Shown: one piece after another, positions 36,807 to 46,991 of the stretch
Layout of the letters: every line of letters starts with the position of its first letter
Numbering within the stretch: the stretch's first letter is position 1
DNA from: Paeniglutamicibacter cryotolerans
Lineage (GTDB): Bacteria; Actinomycetota; Actinomycetes; Actinomycetales; Micrococcaceae
Length of the DNA: 64,000 nucleotides
NCBI RefSeq assembly: GCF_014190875.1
Contig: NZ_JACHVS010000001.1
Coordinates: forward strand, 2,480,001 to 2,544,000
Direction of reading: 5' to 3'
Notes under the pieces: generated by a model
The model's database searches: none
What the model was told of the DNA's origin: nothing
What the model saw: only the letters and a program-made list of their open reading frames with translations
Translations under genes and position numbers: made by a program

Positions 36807-39674
36807 ATGGCCACCCGAACTTCCTCCGGCCAGTCGAAGTCCTCCGGACGTCCCACGACTGGCACCTCAGCGTCCCGATCCAAGGGCACAGGCACCTCCA
36901 CGCCCCGAGGAAAGAAGCCCGTGGTGCCCGAAATCCCCGACGTGCCGCTGCCGCTGCGCATGGTGCGCGGAGCGTGGATGGGCATCGCCCGGGTCGTCGG
37001 TGGCGCCTTCCGGAAGATCGGGCACGACGTGCACCCGGAGTACGGGATCCGCCGCGACGGGACCGGGCTCTTCCTGGTCATCATCGCCGTGATCGTCGCC
37101 AGCGTCGAATGGTGGGGGCTGCGCGGGATCGGCTGGTACGGCGGCTTCGTGCACTCGGTCGCCGGCGGCACGTTCGGCTTCATGGCCACCGTGCTGCCGA
37201 TCGTCCTGCTGCTCGGAGCCATCAGGCTCTTCCGCTGGCCCGAGGACTTCCGGGCCAACAACCGCATCGGCATCGGGCTGGCGCTGGGTACCGTGGCCGG
37301 TTCCGGCATAGCCGCCGTCGCCGGCGGAATGCCTCCAATCAACGCGCCCTTCGATGAGCTCTGGAACGCCGGCGGCGTGATCGGCTTCCTGGTCACCGCC
37401 CCGTTTGCCGCTCTGCTGAAGTACTGGGGCACGCTGATCCTGATGATCGGCCTGCTGTTCCTGGCGTTGATGATCACCACAGCAACGCCGTTCAGGCACA
37501 TCGGTTCGCGACTGCGCGAGGCCTACGAGCGGCTTATGGGCCAGCGCTCGGACGCGCCGGCCGGATCGGTCACGGGAGAGCACGACCAGAGTTACCTCTA
37601 TGACACCGAGGTCCCGGTGAAGAAGCCACGCCGCAAGCGGAGCCTCTTCGGCCGCGACAAGGACGCCGACGCCACCACGGCGCTCGATGAACTGGGCTAC
37701 ACCGGCGACCAGGCCTACGACACGGCCGTGATCGGCGACCACGACTACGCCGAAGCGGCCGACTACGAGCCCGAAGACATCGAGCCGGCGGAACCGGCAA
37801 TCCGCCCCGGCGTGCGCCGTCCCACTAAGGCCGAACGCGACATGGCCGAGGTCATGGCAGCCGTCGGGCTGGGAGGGGAGGCCGAACCTGCCACCGAGGC
37901 CATGGCCGTCATCCCGGACCCCGACGCCACCACGGTGGTGCCGAGGATCCCCAACGTTGCCCCACGCATGCCCGAAACCCCGCTGCCCCCGATCCCGCAG
38001 CGCACCGAACAGCTCCAGCTCTCCGGAGACGTGACCTACACGCTGCCGCAGTCCGACTACCTGCCCGCCGGCCCGCCCTCGAAGGAACGTTCCGAGGCAA
38101 ACGACGCCATCGTCGCTGCACTGACCGACACGCTGAACCAATTCAATGTCGACGCGCAGGTCACCGGCTTCAGCCGTGGGCCAACGGTCACCCGGTACGA
38201 GATCGAACTCTCCCCGGGCACCAAGGTCGAACGAGTCACCGCTCTCGCGAAGAACATCTCCTACGCCGTCGCCTCCTCCGACGTGCGCATCCTGTCCCCG
38301 ATCCCGGGCAAGAGCGCCATCGGCATCGAAATCCCGAACGCCGACAAGGAAATCGTCGCCCTGGGCGATGTGTTGCGCAGCCACAACGCCCGCAAGACCG
38401 ACCATCCGATGGTCATGGGGGTGGGCAAGGACGTCGAGGGCGGCTTCGTCGTGGCCAACCTGGCCAAGATGCCTCACCTGCTCGTGGCCGGTGCCACCGG
38501 TGCCGGCAAGTCCTCGTTCGTGAACTCGATGATCACCTCGATCCTGATGCGCGCCACGCCCGACGAGGTGCGCATGGTCATGGTCGACCCCAAGCGCGTG
38601 GAACTCACCGCCTACGAGGGTGTCCCGCACCTGATCACCCCCATCATCACCAACCCGAAGAAGGCGGCCGAGGCGCTGCAGTGGGTGGTGAAGGAGATGG
38701 ACACCCGCTACGACGACCTGGCCAACTTCGGCTTCAAGCACGTGGACGACTTCAACAAGGCAGTCCGCGCCGGCAAGGTCATTCCGCCCGAGGGTTCCAA
38801 GCGGGTCATGAAGACCTACCCGTACCTGCTGGTCATCGTCGATGAGCTCGCCGACCTGATGATGGTCGCCCCGCGCGACGTCGAGGACTCGATCGTGCGC
38901 ATCACCCAGCTCGCCCGTGCCGCGGGCATCCACCTGGTACTGGCCACCCAGCGTCCCTCCGTGGACGTGGTCACCGGACTGATCAAGGCCAACGTGCCCT
39001 CGCGCATGGCCTTCGCCACCTCATCGGTCACCGACTCCCGCGTGGTACTTGATCAGCCCGGCGCGGAGAAGCTGCTGGGCCAGGGTGACGCGCTCTTCCT
39101 GCCCATGGGCCAGTCCAAGCCAATGCGCGTGCAGGGCGCCTGGGTCACCGAATCGGAGATCCACCGCGTCGTCGAGCACGTCAAGGGCCAGCTCGCCGCC
39201 GAATACCGCTCAGACGTTGCAGTCGAGGCGCCGAAGAAGCAGATCGAAGACGACATCGGAGACGATCTTGAGCTGCTGCTCCAGGCCACGGAACTGGTTG
39301 TCACCACGCAATTCGGGTCCACCTCGATGCTCCAGCGCAAGCTGCGAGTGGGCTTCGCGAAGGCTGGCCGGCTGATGGACCTGCTCGAATCCCGAGGCGT
39401 CGTGGGGCCCTCCGAGGGTTCCAAGGCCCGCGACGTCCTGGTCAAACCCGATGACCTGCCGGCTGTGCTTGCCGCAATGCGCGGGGACGAGGCGGCCGCC
39501 GAGGACGTCGTCCCGACGGCCGTGGAGGCGGCCCTGGCGGAGAACGCCAACGCGAACCACTACGGAGTGGACTTGGTGGCGCAGGATCTGGACAACAGGG
39601 AACAGGCGGTCGACTACTTTGACGGGGACGACGAGGGCGGTAGCGAGGACGCCTGGAACCTCACCGGAAGGTAG
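36807..39674 (+). CDS. ftsK: DNA translocase FtsK/SpoIIIE
   Basis: 955 aa. Hexameric motor that moves chromosome termini through the closing septum. A basic Ser/Thr-rich N-terminus precedes about four membrane helices (residues about 90-230), an acidic Pro-rich linker (about 250-430), and the motor. The motor has Walker A GATGAGKSSF near 562, Walker B LLVIVDELADLMM near 675, and ATQRPSVDVVTGLIKANVPSR. The C-terminal winged gamma domain (TTQFGSTSMLQRKLRVGFAK) reads polar KOPS-type sequences. The start is ATG 36807; TAACCT ends 7 nt before it. Confidence 0.96.
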   Translation: MATRTSSGQSKSSGRPTTGTSASRSKGTGTSTPRGKKPVVPEIPDVPLPLRMVRGAWMGIARVVGGAFRKIGHDVHPEYGIRRDGTGLFLVIIAVIVASVEWWGLRGIGWYGGFVHSVAGGTFGFMATVLPIVLLLGAIRLFRWPEDFRANNRIGIGLALGTVAGSGIAAVAGGMPPINAPFDELWNAGGVIGFLVTAPFAALLKYWGTLILMIGLLFLALMITTATPFRHIGSRLREAYERLMGQRSDAPAGSVTGEHDQSYLYDTEVPVKKPRRKRSLFGRDKDADATTALDELGYTGDQAYDTAVIGDHDYAEAADYEPEDIEPAEPAIRPGVRRPTKAERDMAEVMAAVGLGGEAEPATEAMAVIPDPDATTVVPRIPNVAPRMPETPLPPIPQRTEQLQLSGDVTYTLPQSDYLPAGPPSKERSEANDAIVAALTDTLNQFNVDAQVTGFSRGPTVTRYEIELSPGTKVERVTALAKNISYAVASSDVRILSPIPGKSAIGIEIPNADKEIVALGDVLRSHNARKTDHPMVMGVGKDVEGGFVVANLAKMPHLLVAGATGAGKSSFVNSMITSILMRATPDEVRMVMVDPKRVELTAYEGVPHLITPIITNPKKAAEALQWVVKEMDTRYDDLANFGFKHVDDFNKAVRAGKVIPPEGSKRVMKTYPYLLVIVDELADLMMVAPRDVEDSIVRITQLARAAGIHLVLATQRPSVDVVTGLIKANVPSRMAFATSSVTDSRVVLDQPGAEKLLGQGDALFLPMGQSKPMRVQGAWVTESEIHRVVEHVKGQLAAEYRSDVAVEAPKKQIEDDIGDDLELLLQATELVVTTQFGSTSMLQRKLRVGFAKAGRLMDLLESRGVVGPSEGSKARDVLVKPDDLPAVLAAMRGDEAAAEDVVPTAVEAALAENANANHYGVDLVAQDLDNREQAVDYFDGDDEGGSEDAWNLTGR

Positions 39675-39683
39675 CCTTGTCAG

Positions 39684-40301
39684 GTGACTGATCAAACCCC
39701 GGCTCCCGGCCAAGCGCCCGTGCCGAACCTCAATATCGCCAATGTGCTCACGACGCTGCGCATCATCATGGTGCCGTTCTTCGTCTGGGCGTTGCTGGCA
39801 GACGGGCAGGAGTACGGCTGGTTGCGCTGGGTGGCCTTCGGGCTGTTCGCGCTGGCCATCTATACCGACAAGCTCGACGGGGACCTGGCCCGCAGCCGGA
39901 ATCTGATCACCAGCTTCGGCAAGATAGCTGACCCGATTGCGGACAAGTTGCTGACCGGCTCAGCGCTCGTAGTGCTCTCCTGGATAGGCGAGCTGCCCTG
40001 GTGGATCACCATTCTCATCCTGGTCCGCGAATGGGGCATCACGGCCCTGCGCTTCGCCGTGATCAGGTACGGGGTGATGGCCGCATCGCGCGGCGGCAAG
40101 CTCAAGACGGTGCTGCAGGCCATCGCCATCCTGCTCTACCTGCTGCCCTGGTCCCAGACGGTGCCGTGGCTGGGTGGCGTGGCATTTATCGTGATGCTCA
40201 TTGCCTTGGCGGCCACGCTGGTTACCGGAGCAGACTACGTCGTCAAGGCGCTGGCGCTGCGATCGCGCACGCTGACCAAACGCAAGGGCACGGGAAACTA
40301 G
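39684..40301 (+). CDS. pgsA: CDP-diacylglycerol-glycerol-3-phosphate 3-phosphatidyltransferase
   Basis: 205 aa. Makes phosphatidylglycerol phosphate in the membrane. The CDP-alcohol phosphotransferase motif D-x2-D-G-x2-A-R-x8-G-x3-D-x3-D is exact at 62-87 (begins DKLDGDLAR). Several membrane helices follow. GTG 39684 has TAGCCT (39672-39677, sharing the ftsK stop) 6 nt upstream and no SD, so its own leaderless promoter inside the ftsK end is possible. The order pgsA-cinA-clgR-recA is the usual actinobacterial one. Confidence 0.93.
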   Translation: MTDQTPAPGQAPVPNLNIANVLTTLRIIMVPFFVWALLADGQEYGWLRWVAFGLFALAIYTDKLDGDLARSRNLITSFGKIADPIADKLLTGSALVVLSWIGELPWWITILILVREWGITALRFAVIRYGVMAASRGGKLKTVLQAIAILLYLLPWSQTVPWLGGVAFIVMLIALAATLVTGADYVVKALALRSRTLTKRKGTGN

Positions 40302-40302
40302 C

Positions 40303-40803
40303 ATGGTGGGCTCCCCGGTGAACGCGGCGCGGCCAGTAGATCCTGCACAGCGGATCGTGGAGGCTGCTGGTGCGCACGCACTGAGCGTGGCAACAGCCGA
40401 GTCGTTGACCGCCGGGTTGGTGGCGGCACGTATCGCCGACGTCCCGGGGGCCTCCGCCGTCCTGCGTGGGGGAGTGATCTCTTATGCGAACGAGGTCAAG
40501 GAACGGCTGCTGGGCGTCGACGCGGACCTGCTCGATCGAGCCGGTTCGGTGGATGGCGAGGTGGCACGGCAGATGGCCGTCGGGGCGCTGAGCGCCTGCG
40601 GTGCCGTGGTGGCGGTTTCCACCACGGGGGCCGCCGGCCCGAGCCCCCACGATGGCAAGCCCGTCGGCACGGTGTTCGTGGGTTACGCCGACGCGGCGGG
40701 CAGCGGGTTCACTGAATTCCATTTCGCCGGCGACCGCGTCTCGATCCGGAATCAAGCATGTGACGAGGCGTTGCGAATTCTCGCGGACCACCTTGAGGGT
40801 TAG
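40303..40803 (+). CDS. CinA C-terminal domain family (nicotinamide-nucleotide amidohydrolase)
   Basis: 166 aa. Only the C-terminal deamidase domain of CinA is encoded, as in PncC-type proteins. The signature is TAESLTAGLVAARIADVPGAS near 27-47, then GGVISYANEVKERLLGV and VSTTGAAGPSPHDGKPVGTVF. The likely activity is removal of the amide from nicotinamide mononucleotide in pyridine-nucleotide recycling. ATG 40303 lies 1 bp after the pgsA stop. Confidence 0.92.
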   Translation: MVGSPVNAARPVDPAQRIVEAAGAHALSVATAESLTAGLVAARIADVPGASAVLRGGVISYANEVKERLLGVDADLLDRAGSVDGEVARQMAVGALSACGAVVAVSTTGAAGPSPHDGKPVGTVFVGYADAAGSGFTEFHFAGDRVSIRNQACDEALRILADHLEG

Positions 40804-41103
40804 GTCACATTCAGTGACAATTCAATGCACTTCCAGTGAGTTTGCCCTAAATAGCATCTCCGTGTGGCAATTCGGGGTCGGCTGTGGTTAGGGTGGTTCT
40901 GCGGGAACAAAATTGAAACCCCGTGAGTTGAAGAAGTAGACGGGCACAAAAAGCGGCCCGCACCAACCGCCCCACAAGGCACATGGACCGGAGAAACAAA
41001 GACAATGCACATGGTCAAGCAACCCGTATCGGTAAACGGTGTGGTCCGGTGGCGCGATGTGGGTCTGGCGAACGAGGTCCGACGCGAGCAGGAGGAGCGC
41101 AAA
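40804..41103 (+). other. 300-bp region upstream of the ClgR-type gene
   Basis: No independent gene is seen. TAGGGT (40889-40894) is a possible -10. ATG 41005, with CCGGAG 12 nt upstream, could start an N-terminal extension of the regulator ([12 protein letters not shown]). I could not recognise a clear ClgR operator. Confidence 0.35.
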
Positions 41104-41448
41104 ATGGTAGTCCTTCGACACGAGATTGGCGACGTCTTGCGAGACGTCCGCCAGCGCCAGGGTCGTACGCTGCGCGAGGTTTCACACAGCGCCCGCGTTT
41201 CCCTCGGGTATCTCTCAGAGGTCGAGCGCGGCCAGAAGGAGGCATCCTCCGAGTTGCTCTCCTCGATCTGCTCAGCCTTGGAGATCCCGATTTCCATCAT
41301 GCTCCGCGAAGTCAGCGACCGCGTCGCCATCGCCGAGGGAATCATCATTCCCGACACGGTTCCGGTGGAACTGGCCAGCGAATTCGCCGGTGACATCCCC
41401 GTTGAGCTGCCGGCCTCGCTAGCGAGCCGCATGGCGCCGAGCCACTAG
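41104..41448 (+). CDS. clgR: ClgR-type XRE family transcriptional regulator
   Basis: 114 aa from ATG 41104. A Cro/C1-type helix-turn-helix, [43 protein letters not shown], spans about residues 5-48 (motif named by span); the rest is a short tail. Actinobacterial ClgR activates clp protease and other stress genes and lies between cinA and recA as here. GGAGGAG (41091-41097) is ideally placed for ATG 41104; a start at 41005 would add 33 residues and also has a weaker SD. Confidence 0.88.
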   Translation: MVVLRHEIGDVLRDVRQRQGRTLREVSHSARVSLGYLSEVERGQKEASSELLSSICSALEIPISIMLREVSDRVAIAEGIIIPDTVPVELASEFAGDIPVELPASLASRMAPSH

Positions 41449-41499
41449 GCATATACCTACCCCCCCCGACGGGGAACCGGCCGGTGTCCGGTTCCCGTG

Positions 41500-41548
41500 G
41501 AAAACGGCCACCTCGCAGATGTCTTGATCTGCGCAGGTGGCCGTTTTC
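41500..41548. terminator. Bidirectional terminator (clgR / marR)
   Basis: GAAAACGGCCACCT (41500-41513) pairs with AGGTGGCCGTTTTC (41535-41548), and an inner GCAGAT/ATCTGC stem continues it. A/T tracts on both sides fit the two converging genes. A second hairpin (near 41469-41498) precedes it. Confidence 0.9.
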
Positions 41549-41570
41549 GCATCTACCCGAGGCTGCTCCC

Positions 41571-42056
41571 CTAGGCCTGCTGGTCCCGGTGGCCGCGATA
41601 GGATTCGTTGAGTTTGGTCAGCAGGCGGCCGAGGTCTGCCAACTCGGAGTCGTCCCATTCCTCGAGGATCCCGTGGAAGATCTCCCGCCGGGCGCCCTGG
41701 GCGGCGGTGAGCTTGTCGAGTCCCGAAGGTGTCAGCGAGAGGGCCTGGGCGCGGCCGTCCGATGGATCGGCCGTTTTGGACACCACGCCCAGCTTTTCCA
41801 GCATGCTGATCTGGCGGCTCAACGAGGGCTTCCCGACTCCGATCTCGGTGGCGAGTTCGGTCAGCCGCAGTTGGCCGCACCGCTGCAGGGTTGCCAAGAG
41901 GCCGTAGGCTCCCGGTTCGATGTCGGGGTGGACGCGGCGGGCTATCTGGTGCGCGTTGGAGCGCGACTGGCGCCAGAGGAGGCTCAGCTGGTCTTCCAGT
42001 ACGCCGATGTCGTCGTTTCGATCAGCCGGGGGTGCCGGGTGGCGTAGTTCATTCAT
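41571..42056 (-). CDS. MarR family transcriptional regulator
   Basis: 161 aa. Winged-helix MarR fold: LTELATEIGVGKPSLSRQISMLEKLGVV is the recognition region (about 68-95), followed by wing DPSDGRAQALSLTPSGLDKL. Dimerisation helices flank it. The target and ligand are unknown; no divergent efflux gene is adjacent. TAAGCT (42063-42068, complement) ends 6 nt before the ATG without a SD, so the mRNA is probably leaderless. Confidence 0.9.
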   Translation of the reverse strand: MNELRHPAPPADRNDDIGVLEDQLSLLWRQSRSNAHQIARRVHPDIEPGAYGLLATLQRCGQLRLTELATEIGVGKPSLSRQISMLEKLGVVSKTADPSDGRAQALSLTPSGLDKLTAAQGARREIFHGILEEWDDSELADLGRLLTKLNESYRGHRDQQA

Positions 42057-42164
42057 GGTTAAAGCTTATGCGCCGGGGGTGGGCTCGGAGGCGTATCGCC
42101 AAGGGCATAGCGCGAGTTGTTGGTTGTTGCAGTTGCCGCCTGCTGGGCATGGAAGAATTGAGCT

Positions 42165-42386
42165 GTGCGAAATAGTGAATTCTGGCGGCTCATGGAAGAC
42201 GAATTCGGCCCAGGCTATGCCCGGGTGCTGGCCTCGAGCCTCGCCCTGACCAAGCTCGGCGGCGACACCGCTGAGGCGGCGCTGAGGCGCGGCATCCGTC
42301 CTAAGGCGATTTGGCTCGAGGTCTGCGAAATGCAGGACGTGCCAATGGAGCGGCGTTTGGGTCGAGATCTGCCGTTGAAGGAATGA
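42165..42386 (+). CDS. DUF3046 family small protein
   Basis: 73 aa. Starts at GTG 42165 with MRNSEFWRLMEDEFGPGYARVLASSL and contains LGGDTAEAALRRGIRPKAIWLEVCEMQDVP, matching the DUF3046 family that sits upstream of recA in most actinobacteria. No transmembrane segment. Function unknown. The SD is poor. The stop lies 26 bp before the LexA-type box of recA. Confidence 0.88.
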   Translation: MRNSEFWRLMEDEFGPGYARVLASSLALTKLGGDTAEAALRRGIRPKAIWLEVCEMQDVPMERRLGRDLPLKE

Positions 42387-42412
42387 ATATACGAAGAAAC
42401 ACCCGAGCATAT

Positions 42413-42428
42413 TCGAAGATCTGTTCGT
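42413..42428 (+). promoter_or_regulatory. LexA (SOS) box upstream of recA
   Basis: TCGAAGATCTGTTCGT resembles the actinobacterial LexA site TCGAAC-N4-GTTCGA with two mismatches. It lies about 150 bp before recA, in the gap after DUF3046, as expected for SOS control of recA. Confidence 0.8.
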
Positions 42429-42579
42429 AAGGGTGTATTCTCGTCACTAAGAGTTCGCGGAGTTTCGACTCCGGTTTTCCACAAGGTGCCTCTGGGCCCG
42501 GCAAAATGTCGGAGTGCTGGCATAACCTTCAGGGAAGAATGAATAACGGCCGCAAGGCTCCAAACAACCGAGGTGAATG

Positions 42580-43635
<1,056 letters not shown>

Positions 43636-43639
43636 TTCC

Positions 43640-44455
43640 TTGAACGAATTGCACGCTCCGAAGCGGCCAACCGACACCCCGCAGGGTGCCGGTTGGCCGC
43701 TTTCGGCGTTTCCCGCCACCGGGGACGACAGCTGGGGCTCACCTGATCAAATTCCCGGCTGGGCCGATACTCCCGAAGCTCACCAAGCCCAGCCGCTGGA
43801 GCCGACTTCTGCACCGGAGTGGGCACCGCGGGGCACCGGCGGCCATCCGTCAGGGAAGAAGCGGGCCCGCACCTCCGGGTTTGGTTCCGGGCCGGCGGGT
43901 GGCCAGAGGCGCAAGACCGGCGGGGAGACGAGCGCCGAAACAGTGGAACGCCGCAGGACGCCCCAGTCCGAAATCGACCCCGCGTCCCAGGCCCGGGACA
44001 TCGTGCTGCGTCAGCTCACGGCATCTGCCAAGAGCCGGGACCAGCTGCGCAGGAAGCTCGCCGAAAAGGAGATCCCCGAGGATATCGCCGAGCAGGTCCT
44101 TGACCGTTTCGAGGAAGTGAACCTGGTCGACGATACGGCTTTTGCCGACGCCTGGGTTCGTGGACGAGCCCGCAGCCGCGGACTGGCCCGCAGCGCGATC
44201 CGCCGCGAGCTGCGCCAAAAGGGGATCGACGACGAGCAGGCTGAGGAAGCGCTGGAGCAGCTTACCGACGAGGATGAGGCGCAAACGGCCAGGGAGCTGG
44301 TGGACAAGAAGCTGCGCTCTCCCTCCATGGGCGCGGACCGCGAGAGGGAAGTGCGACGGCTCGTGGGGATGCTGTGCCGCAAGGGATACGGCCCCGGGCT
44401 GGCGTTCAGGATCGTCGGCGAGGCCTGGGACGAAACGTATTCCGCACAGTACTAG
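43640..44455 (+). CDS. recX: Regulatory protein RecX
   Basis: 271 aa from TTG 43640. RecX inhibits RecA filament growth. The RecX domain occupies the C-terminal 150 residues: ARDIVLRQLTASAKSRDQLRRKLAEKEIPED, VNLVDDTAFADAWVRGR, then GLARSAIRRELRQKGID and RLVGMLCRKGYGPGLAFRI. The N-terminal 110 residues are Pro/Gly/Arg-rich and disordered, as in many actinobacterial RecX. The start is uncertain: no clear SD exists near TTG 43640, and the frame is open back into recA (43568). Confidence 0.9.
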   Translation: MNELHAPKRPTDTPQGAGWPLSAFPATGDDSWGSPDQIPGWADTPEAHQAQPLEPTSAPEWAPRGTGGHPSGKKRARTSGFGSGPAGGQRRKTGGETSAETVERRRTPQSEIDPASQARDIVLRQLTASAKSRDQLRRKLAEKEIPEDIAEQVLDRFEEVNLVDDTAFADAWVRGRARSRGLARSAIRRELRQKGIDDEQAEEALEQLTDEDEAQTARELVDKKLRSPSMGADREREVRRLVGMLCRKGYGPGLAFRIVGEAWDETYSAQY

Positions 44456-44495
44456 GAAGACCGGGTCCTGACCCGTGATTGGGTAACCTTGAAAG

Positions 44496-46022
44496 GTGAC
44501 TCATCCCAGCCCAGCCTCCGAGAAGCAAACCAACGCCAGCCCCCGCACCTACGAGGTGCGGACCTATGGTTGCCAAATGAACGTCCACGACTCCGAGCGG
44601 CTCTCCGGGCTGCTTGAGGCCGCCGGACTGGTAGCCAAAGACGAGAGGGAACCGATTGCCGACGTCGTGGTCTTCAACACCTGCGCAGTGCGGGAGAACG
44701 CGGACAACAAGCTCTACGGGAACCTGGGCCTGTTGGCCAAGGTCAAGGAAGCCCGCCCGGGCATGCAAATTGCCGTCGGCGGCTGCCTTGCGCAGAAGGA
44801 CCGAGAGACCATCCTGAGAAAGGCCCCCTGGGTCGACGCCGTCTTTGGGACCCACAATGTTGGTGCCCTGCCTGCCTTGCTGGAACGTGCCCGGCACAAC
44901 AACGAGGCACAATTGGAGATCCTCGAATCCTTGGAGGTCTTTCCCTCCACCCTGCCCACCAAACGCGAATCGGTGCATTCCGGCTGGGTCTCCATCTCCG
45001 TGGGCTGCAACAACACCTGTACCTTCTGCATCGTCCCCTCACTGCGTGGCAAGGAACGGGACCGCCGCCCCGGTGAGATCCTGGCCGAAATCGAGGCGCT
45101 TGTCTCCGACGGGGCCATCGAGGTCACTCTCCTCGGCCAGAACGTGAATTCCTATGGAGTCGAATTCGGGGACCGCCTCGCCTTCGGAAAGCTGCTGCGC
45201 GCCTGCGGGAAAATCGAGGGCCTGGAACGGGTGCGCTTCACCAGCCCCCACCCGGCTGCCTTCACGGACGATGTCATCGAGGCCATGGCACAGACACCGA
45301 ACGTCATGCCGCAGCTTCACATGCCACTGCAGTCCGGATCGGACAAGGTGCTCAAGGACATGCGCCGCTCATACCGCTCGAAGAAGTTCCTCGGCATTCT
45401 GGATAAGGTGCGCGAACAGATTCCCGATGCCGCGATCAGCACGGATATCATTGTTGGCTTCCCCGGTGAAACCGAGCAGGATTTCCAGGCGACACTGGAC
45501 GTGGTTGAACGCTCCCGCTTCGCCACGGCCTTCACCTTCCAGTACTCGAAGCGCCCCGGCACCCCGGCGGCCGAACTTGAGGAGCAACTTCCCAAGGCTG
45601 TCGTGCAGGAACGCTTCGAGCGGCTTACTGCGCTGCAGGACAGGATCTGTGCCGAGGAAAACGCGAAGAAGCTCGGTGCCCGGGTGGAGGTTCTTGTCAC
45701 GGCCCACGCCGGCCGGAAGTCCTCCGAAACGCACCGGCTCTCGGGCCGTTCCAAAGACCAGCGGCTGGTGCACTTCTCGGTCCCCGAGGGCGCGGATACG
45801 CCTCGACCCGGAGACCTGGTCACCGTGACCATCACCGAGGCGGCGGCCTTCCACTTGGTCGCGGATCCGACCGGGGCTCAGGATTACGAACTGCGTCGCT
45901 CGCGGGCGGGCGACGCCTGGGACAGGGCGCAGGCCGATTCCTGCGGGGTTCCGGGACAGGGTAGCGTCGGCACGAAAGGTGGCGTGTTGCTGGGCATGCC
46001 GGCGCTGCCGGTGCGCGGTTAG
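44496..46022 (+). CDS. miaB: tRNA-2-methylthio-N6-dimethylallyladenosine synthase MiaB
   Basis: 508 aa. Radical-SAM methylthiotransferase acting on A37 of tRNAs already isopentenylated by MiaA. The N-terminal UPF0004 domain binds one cluster with Cys26 ([12 protein letters not shown]), Cys63 ([10 protein letters not shown]) and Cys97 (GGCLAQ); the SAM cluster uses Cys171, Cys175 and Cys178 (CNNTCTFC). A C-terminal TRAM domain ends near 440, with an extra tail of about 60 residues. GTG 44496 has TAACCT 6 nt upstream (leaderless pattern). miaA follows at once. Confidence 0.95.
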   Translation: MTHPSPASEKQTNASPRTYEVRTYGCQMNVHDSERLSGLLEAAGLVAKDEREPIADVVVFNTCAVRENADNKLYGNLGLLAKVKEARPGMQIAVGGCLAQKDRETILRKAPWVDAVFGTHNVGALPALLERARHNNEAQLEILESLEVFPSTLPTKRESVHSGWVSISVGCNNTCTFCIVPSLRGKERDRRPGEILAEIEALVSDGAIEVTLLGQNVNSYGVEFGDRLAFGKLLRACGKIEGLERVRFTSPHPAAFTDDVIEAMAQTPNVMPQLHMPLQSGSDKVLKDMRRSYRSKKFLGILDKVREQIPDAAISTDIIVGFPGETEQDFQATLDVVERSRFATAFTFQYSKRPGTPAAELEEQLPKAVVQERFERLTALQDRICAEENAKKLGARVEVLVTAHAGRKSSETHRLSGRSKDQRLVHFSVPEGADTPRPGDLVTVTITEAAAFHLVADPTGAQDYELRRSRAGDAWDRAQADSCGVPGQGSVGTKGGVLLGMPALPVRG

Positions 46023-46023
46023 C

Positions 46024-46941
46024 ATGGAAACGATTCCGCTGATCGCCGTCGTCGGCCCCACCGGCACGGGAAAATCAGACCTATCCATAGCGTTGGCCCG
46101 CGAGCTGGGCGGGGAGATCGTCAATGCCGACGCGCTGCAGTTCTACCGTGGCATGGACATTGGTACGGCCAAGCTGCCCCCGGCCGAACGCGGGGGCATC
46201 GAGCACCACCTGCTCGACATCATGGACGTGCGTGAGGAGGCCTCGGTGGCGGACTTCCAGCTCCGTGCCCGCGAGACCTTCGAGCTGATCCGCGCCAAGG
46301 GGTCCGTGCCGATTCTGGTCGGAGGCTCCGGGCTCTATGTGCGCGCGGCGCTGGACGCGCTTCATTTCCCGCCCACCGACCCGGTTGTGCGCGCCTCGCT
46401 CGAGGCCCGTGCTGCGGCGGAGGGCATCGGCCCACTGCTCAACCGCCTGCGTGAGGTCGACCCGGCCTCGGCCGAGCGCAACCTCGATGATCGACGCGTG
46501 GTCAGGGCGCTGGAGGTGTACGAGATTAGCGGCAGGCCGTTCAGCGCCTACATGCCGCAGCGCGACTACGTGCAGCACACCGTGCAGCTGGGCTTGGACC
46601 TGGAGCGCAAGCAACTTCACGGACGGTTGGAGGCCAGGGTCCACGGGATGGTCGCCAAGGGGCTCGCCGATGAGGTGCGGGAACTGGCCGGGCGGGGCCT
46701 GCGAGAGGGGAAGACGGCCGGACGCGCAATCGGCTATTCCCAGTTCCTGGGTTTGATCGACGGAACTCTCGATGAAAAGACCGCCGTCGAGCAGACGGTC
46801 ATCGCCACCCGCCAATTCGCCCGCCGGCAACTGACCTGGTTCCGTGCCGATCCGCGGGTGCACTGGCTGGATGCGGCAAGTGACGGCCTGGTTGCCCGGG
46901 CGCTGGCCGTGGTGCGCGAACAAGCATCGGCACGGGGCTGA
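46024..46941 (+). CDS. miaA: tRNA dimethylallyltransferase MiaA
   Basis: 305 aa. Adds the dimethylallyl group to A37 of tRNAs reading UNN codons; the product is then the MiaB substrate. The P-loop GPTGTGKS is at 11-18, followed by [28 protein letters not shown] and [10 protein letters not shown]. The C-terminal region has [13 protein letters not shown] and [16 protein letters not shown] 46024 lies 1 bp after the miaB stop, so the two modification genes are co-transcribed. Confidence 0.96.
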   Translation: METIPLIAVVGPTGTGKSDLSIALARELGGEIVNADALQFYRGMDIGTAKLPPAERGGIEHHLLDIMDVREEASVADFQLRARETFELIRAKGSVPILVGGSGLYVRAALDALHFPPTDPVVRASLEARAAAEGIGPLLNRLREVDPASAERNLDDRRVVRALEVYEISGRPFSAYMPQRDYVQHTVQLGLDLERKQLHGRLEARVHGMVAKGLADEVRELAGRGLREGKTAGRAIGYSQFLGLIDGTLDEKTAVEQTVIATRQFARRQLTWFRADPRVHWLDAASDGLVARALAVVREQASARG

Positions 46942-46991
46942 TGCAAATCGCCTGTGCCGCTGTGGCCGACCGTGCATCGTAGGCTTAATCC

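Noticed and set aside
36867-38933. 688-codon minus-strand ORF across ftsK
   Set aside because: Antisense shadow produced by high GC at third positions; composition is His/Gly/Asp/Val-rich and unlike a protein.
41460-41467. C8 homopolymer after clgR
   Set aside because: It lies between stop codon and terminator, so phase variation of a coding frame is not possible.
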